In this document: positions 60,374 through 64,000 of the stretch, piece after piece | Layout: every line of letters starts with the position of its first letter | How positions within the stretch are numbered: position 1 is the first letter of the stretch | Assembly: GCF_021602585.1 (NCBI RefSeq) | Contig: NZ_BQIP01000024.1 | Coordinates: 1 to 64,000, forward strand | Direction of reading: 5' to 3' | From: Pseudomonas faucium | GTDB taxonomy: Bacteria; Pseudomonadota; Gammaproteobacteria; Pseudomonadales; Pseudomonadaceae | Length of the DNA stretch: 64,000 nucleotides | The notes under the pieces: model-generated | What the model was told of the DNA's origin: nothing | Seen by the model: the letters and a program-made list of their open reading frames with translations, nothing else | Database searches by the model: none | Made by a program: the position numbers and the translations under genes

Positions 60374-61320
60374 CGCGATGCCTGGGCCAGGCGGCCCAGC
60401 TCCCGGCGCAATTGTTCAAGGCTGTCGTCGCCAGTGCTCACCAGCATCAACGGCACCTGGCTGCGACGCAGCAGTTCGGCGACATCGCGCAGGCGCCCGG
60501 CCAGGAACTCGCCCAAGGGCCGGTTGATGCGGCGCTGGCCAACCTCAAACTCTACCTGCTGGGCGCCCTGGGTCACATTGAGCCGGCCCTTGTCCGGCAG
60601 TTGCAGGGCAATCGGGTCATAGACCTGGATGGCGATCACGTCGTTGTGCTGGCGCAACTGGCGCAGCAACGCCAGGGTGTCCGGGCCGATGCCGGCGAAG
60701 TCGCTGATGATGCAGATCAGGTGATCATGGCCCGCCGAGGCCACGCAGCTGCGCAGCACCTTGTCCAGCTGCGCGTCGTTCTCGGCATCCGCCGCGTAGG
60801 CCGACAAGCGCTGGTTGGCCTTGATCACCGCGCTGCACAATGCCTCGACCCGCGCACGGCTGCGCAGCGGGCGCACGTAGTCGATCTGCTGGTTGCCGAA
60901 CACCATGCCACCGACCCGGTCGCCGGCATGGAACGCCATCCACGCGCAGATGGCCGCCAGTTGCGCGGCGCTGACCGACTTGAAGTAGCGCTGCGAGCCG
61001 AAATACATGCTCATGCGTTGATCGACCAGCACCAGCGTGGGCCGGTCGCGCTCCTCGGTGAACGTGCGCACGAATGGCTTGCCATAGCGCAGCGAGGCGC
61101 GCCAGTCGAGGTGGCGCAGGTCATCGCCGGGGATGTAATGACGCAGTTCATCGAAGCTCAGCCCGCGCCCGCGCAGGCGCGAGGCGTGGTTGCCGGAAAG
61201 GATGCTCGACAGCGGCTGGCGCGCGACGAAGCTCAAGCCGCGGGCACGTGCTTCCAGCGCCATCAGTTCGGCGAGGGCGGCATAGACGAAACCATCGGCG
61301 GCAACGCTGCGCGCGGGCAT
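60370..61320 (-). CDS. DUF58-domain protein of the MoxR-Bat cluster
   Basis: 316 residues. DUF58 hallmark: SGNHASRLRGRGLSFDELRH then YIPGDDLRHLDWRASLRYGK, followed by RTFTEERDRPTLVLVDQRMS. A VWA-like fold is predicted with IISDFAGIGPDTLALLR. It starts 11 bp after the moxR stop and is translationally coupled with DUF4381. DUF58 proteins are co-factors of MoxR ATPases with no defined reaction. Confidence 0.9.
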   Translation of the reverse strand: MPARSVAADGFVYAALAELMALEARARGLSFVARQPLSSILSGNHASRLRGRGLSFDELRHYIPGDDLRHLDWRASLRYGKPFVRTFTEERDRPTLVLVDQRMSMYFGSQRYFKSVSAAQLAAICAWMAFHAGDRVGGMVFGNQQIDYVRPLRSRARVEALCSAVIKANQRLSAYAADAENDAQLDKVLRSCVASAGHDHLICIISDFAGIGPDTLALLRQLRQHNDVIAIQVYDPIALQLPDKGRLNVTQGAQQVEFEVGQRRINRPLGEFLAGRLRDVAELLRRSQVPLMLVSTGDDSLEQLRRELGRLAQASR

Positions 61321-61331
61321 CGGTATCTCCG

Positions 61332-62306
61332 TCAGGCGGGAATGGCCACCTTGTCCAACAGCCGGTCGATGACCTGGTCGGCGCCCACCCCATCGGTGAT
61401 GGCGTCGTAGGAAAGCTGCAGGCGGTGGCGCAGCACCGGGTGCACCACGGCACGCACGTTATCCGGCGAAACGAAGTCCTGGCCATTGAGCCAGGCGTGG
61501 GCCCGCGACACCCGGTCCAGGCTGATGCCGCCGCGCGGGCTGGCGCCGATGCTGATCCAGCGGGCCAGGTCGGCATCGTAGTCGCCGGGGTGGCGGGTGG
61601 CGTTGACCAGGTCGATGAGGTAGCGGTCGATGGCGGCGGCCACGTGCACCTGGGCCACTTCGCGACGGGCGTCGAAAATCACCTGCTGGGCCAGCCGCGC
61701 GGGCTGTGTCGTGCCGTCGTGGCTGGCCTGGTCCTCTTCGCGCACCAGGCGCAGCACCTGGGTTTCGTCTTCAGGGCGCGGGTAGTCGAGCTGCAGCTTC
61801 ATCAGGAAGCGGTCCATCTGCGCCTCGGGCAAGGGATAGGTGCCCTCCTGCTCGATGGGGTTCTGGGTCGCCAGCACCATGAACAGGCCCGGCATCGGGT
61901 AGCTCTGCCCGGCCACGGTGATCTGCCGTTCTTCCATGGCCTCCAGCAAGGCGGCCTGGACCTTGGCCGGGGCGCGGTTGATTTCGTCGGCGAGGATGAC
62001 GTTGCCGAACAGCGGGCCGGGCTGGAAACGGATGCTGTTGCCTTCGCCGGTCTGCTGCAGGATCTCGCCGCCGGTGATGTCCGACGGCAGCAGGTCGGGG
62101 GTGAACTGGATGCGCCGCATCTGCGCTTCCAGGTGCGTAGCCAGGGCTTTGACCGTGCGGGTCTTGGCCAGGCCTGGGAGGCTTTCTAGCAGCACATGGC
62201 CGTTGGCGAGCAGGCCCAGCAGCACGTGGCGGATGGTCTGGGCCTGGCCGAGGACCTTTTGCGCGACCGAAGCTTCCAGGGCCTGGACGTGTTCGTGAGT
62301 GTTCAC
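61332..62306 (-). CDS. MoxR-family AAA+ ATPase
   Basis: 324 residues from a GTG at 62306 (VNTHEHVQALEAS), with CCAGGAACC upstream. The longer ORF upstream crosses the palindromic repeat and is noise. Walker A region LLESLPGLAKTRTVKALATH (note SLPGLAKT), Walker B GNVILADEINRAPAKVQAAL, sensor 1 VLATQNPIEQEGTYPLPEAQ, and sensor 2 SPRGGISLDRVSRAHAW. MoxR ATPases act as chaperones that mature metalloenzymes or envelope complexes together with VWA proteins. First gene of the leftward cluster that ends with arylsulfatase. Confidence 0.93.
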   Translation of the reverse strand: MNTHEHVQALEASVAQKVLGQAQTIRHVLLGLLANGHVLLESLPGLAKTRTVKALATHLEAQMRRIQFTPDLLPSDITGGEILQQTGEGNSIRFQPGPLFGNVILADEINRAPAKVQAALLEAMEERQITVAGQSYPMPGLFMVLATQNPIEQEGTYPLPEAQMDRFLMKLQLDYPRPEDETQVLRLVREEDQASHDGTTQPARLAQQVIFDARREVAQVHVAAAIDRYLIDLVNATRHPGDYDADLARWISIGASPRGGISLDRVSRAHAWLNGQDFVSPDNVRAVVHPVLRHRLQLSYDAITDGVGADQVIDRLLDKVAIPA

Positions 62307-62431
62307 GGGGCGGGGTTCCTGGGTGGCGGTTGGGAGTCTGGTAAATCTAGTTGGGTTGGGGTGGGGTGCAATGGGGTGTCGTGAAGAGAACATGCGCCGC
62401 TGGTGCTTGGGTTGGGTTTTGTAGTGGGTTT

Positions 62432-62655
62432 GAGATCGCGCGCCGCCCGCGCGGCGCATCGCGGATAAATCCGCTCCTACATTTGTTGCAACGTGCCACA
62501 GTCTGTCAGGCCATGGTTGTCCGCCTTTGGCGCCCGCCGAGAAACCGCGTCGTACAAACAAGGCTGGCAACCATGGCCTATCAGGCATAGGCACGTTGCA
62601 ACAAATGTAGGAGCGGATTTATCCGCGATGCGCCGCGCGGGCGGCGCGCGATCTC
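62432..62655. repeat. 224-bp composite palindromic element, copy 2
   Basis: Perfect 65-bp outer arms (62432-62496 and 62591-62655) opening GAGATCGCGCGCCGCCCG and meeting around a central part with CCCGCCGAGAAACCGCGTCG, as at 32788-33010 in the same orientation. The inner arms GGCCATGGTTG / CAACCATGGCC are kept. It occupies most of the 389-bp gap between moxR and the cytochrome gene; nothing else is evident there. Confidence 0.9.
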
Positions 62656-62695
62656 AAAACCACCAAAAAACCCAACCCATGCCCCCAAGATCCCC

Positions 62696-64000
62696 TCAAG
62701 GCTGCTTCTGCCAATACGGCTCGATGCCCCGCAACCGCGGATCTTCCGGCGCCACCTCGCGCATCCGCTGCACATACGGCCAGGCCTGCTCCCGCTCCCC
62801 TGCCAGGGCATGCAGGTAGATCAGCGAATACAGCAGGTCCGCATCCGCCGGCGCCTGCTCCAGGCCACTGCGCAACGCCTGCAGCGCCTCGTCTCGGCGG
62901 TCCATGCGCGACAGCAGCAAGCCCTGGTTGTAACGAATGCGCGTATTGCCCGGCAGGGCCACGGCCGCCTGCTCCATCCAGCCCGCCGCCTCCTCGGGCT
63001 TGCCCCGCTCCACCAGCAGCAGGGCGAGCATGTAGGCCAGGTTGCCGCGGTCGGGGGTGGGCATCTTGTCCAGCGCCACGCCTTCGCGCAGCAGCTGCTC
63101 GGCATCGTCCAGGCGCTGGCTGCCACTGGCCAGGGTGACCAGGTTGACCCTGGCCGGCGTGAAATACGGGTCCATGCGCAGGGCCTGGCGGTACTGCTGC
63201 ATGGCCTGCTCGTCACGGCCCTGGCGCTGCATCAGCACCGCCAGGTTGAGCCGCCCGCCCGGCAGGTCGGCGTTGCTGCGCAGGCGCTGTTCGTATTCGG
63301 CAAGCATGGCGCCGTACGGTTGGCGGCTGGCTTCGGGAAGCTGCGCGGCGGGCACGTCGGCCAGCGCACGCACGGCTTCGTCGCGCACCGCCAGGGCCGG
63401 GTCCTGCAACAGCGCCAGCAAGGGCGCCACGCGCTGTTCGGGCGGTACACGGCTGAAGCCGTTCACCGCATAGGCCCGCACCACCGCGTCCTTGTCCTGC
63501 AGCGCCCAGCGCAAGTTGCTGCTGGCCGCAGGCCCCATGCCCGCCAGCTGCTCGGCAGCGGTCGCCCGGACGATAGCGGGGTTGCTCTTGTCTGCCAGCA
63601 CGTAGCCCAGGCGGCTGAGGCCGGAACTTGGGTCTTCGCGCACGGCATGGAAACTTTCGCCGTAATGGGCCGGGCGCTTGGGCTGGCCGAACCAACTGTC
63701 GATGGCGCTGGCGGCCCATGCTGGCTGGCGGTCTTGATGGCACATCGTGCAGGCATCCGGGCCGACGCCCTGGGCCGCGAGGTCCGGCCGTGGAATGCGC
63801 AGGGCGTGGTCGCGCCGGGGGTCGACGACCATGTAGTTCTTGCTCGGCATGTGGCAGTTCACGCACTGCGCGCCCGGCGAGCCTGCAGCATGGTGATGGT
63901 GCTCGGGGCTGTCGTAGTCCTTGGCCTGCAAGCCGGCAAAGCGCGCGGTGTTGGGCTGGGTGTTGTGGCACTGCAGGCACAGGCCGTTGCCTTCGATGCG
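62696..64000 (-). CDS. multihaem cytochrome c with HEAT and TPR repeats (5' end outside the window)
   Basis: About 434 codons are visible; the frame is open at the window edge. Three CxxCH haem-binding motifs are seen: CLQCH near the edge, CVNCH and CTMCH. After them come HEAT-like repeats (ADKSNPAIVRATAAEQLAGM, VPPEQRVAPLLALLQDPALA) and TPR repeats (AVLMQRQGRDEQAMQQYRQA, YNQGLLLSRMDRRDEALQAL). This resembles the cytochrome c554/NrfB-like TPR proteins found in sulfur and nitrogen pathways. More haem sites may lie upstream. It is on the same strand as the moxR-bat operon but separated by the palindromic element. Confidence 0.85.
   Translation of the reverse strand, partial: RIEGNGLCLQCHNTQPNTARFAGLQAKDYDSPEHHHHAAGSPGAQCVNCHMPSKNYMVVDPRRDHALRIPRPDLAAQGVGPDACTMCHQDRQPAWAASAIDSWFGQPKRPAHYGESFHAVREDPSSGLSRLGYVLADKSNPAIVRATAAEQLAGMGPAASSNLRWALQDKDAVVRAYAVNGFSRVPPEQRVAPLLALLQDPALAVRDEAVRALADVPAAQLPEASRQPYGAMLAEYEQRLRSNADLPGGRLNLAVLMQRQGRDEQAMQQYRQALRMDPYFTPARVNLVTLASGSQRLDDAEQLLREGVALDKMPTPDRGNLAYMLALLLVERGKPEEAAGWMEQAAVALPGNTRIRYNQGLLLSRMDRRDEALQALRSGLEQAPADADLLYSLIYLHALAGEREQAWPYVQRMREVAPEDPRLRGIEPYWQKQP

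Noticed and set aside
61332-62594. 420-codon version of the MoxR protein
   Set aside because: Its first 96 codons run through the palindromic repeat; the GTG at 62306 with a ribosome-binding site starts the conserved protein.

Overview
The window is GC-rich, densely coded chromosomal DNA from a gamma-proteobacterium, most likely a Pseudomonas of the P. putida/P. fluorescens lineage. This rests on recognised protein families (SdsA-type alkylsulfatase, FecI/FecR signalling, HmtA-like ATPase, 8-oxoguanine deaminase), GC-biased codons, and palindromic intergenic repeats of the kind found in P. putida. I found no rRNA, tRNA, CRISPR array, insertion sequence or prophage. Species assignment is inference.

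Layout. 0-8 kb: end of a sigma-54 activator, UDP-glucose dehydrogenase facing a lipid A phosphoethanolamine transferase, a two-component system in an operon with a lipoprotein and a membrane protein, then GNAT and NUDIX genes. 8.3-12.3 kb: cupin, AraC regulator and L,D-transpeptidase, bracketed by two inverted copies of a ~140-bp palindromic repeat. 12.4-17.4 kb: methyltransferase, then an ECF sigma / FecR / TonB-receptor iron-uptake trio. 17.6-19.0 kb: two poorly characterised envelope genes. 19.1-25.1 kb: a P1B-type ATPase (HmtA-like) in one operon with three SPFH (HflK/HflC-like) membrane proteins, two of the products being His-rich, with a Zur-box-like site upstream. 25.3-26.8 kb: an mltF-like lytic transglycosylase broken by a 1-nt frameshift. 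27-33 kb: MFS pump, gltS, a formimidoylglutamase-like gene, an IclR regulator and a divergent MFS transporter. 33-36.4 kb: 8-oxoguanine deaminase and a purine permease. 36.4-37.8 kb: nhaA.

37.9-41.7 kb is a bufferin locus: an ECF sigma factor and its NrsF-type membrane anti-sigma face an operon encoding a four-Cys precursor peptide (DUF2282), a DUF692/MNIO modifying enzyme, its DUF2063 partner and a DoxX protein. A promoter-like sequence of the form GTAACC-N16-CGAACTA occurs twice here: once before the precursor gene and once, on the other strand, across the sigma gene's own start codon.

41.7-53.2 kb: AspT-like transporter, alkylsulfatase, FadL porin, lipoprotein, AraC regulator, MscS channel and a fused MFS/spermidine-synthase protein. 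53.3-62.3 kb: one long leftward operon running moxR - DUF58 - DUF4381 - batA - batB/C - batD - HAD phosphatase - arylsulfatase. The window ends inside a leftward gene for a multihaem cytochrome with HEAT and TPR repeats. A 223/224-bp element built as a giant palindrome appears twice, at 32.8 and 62.4 kb.
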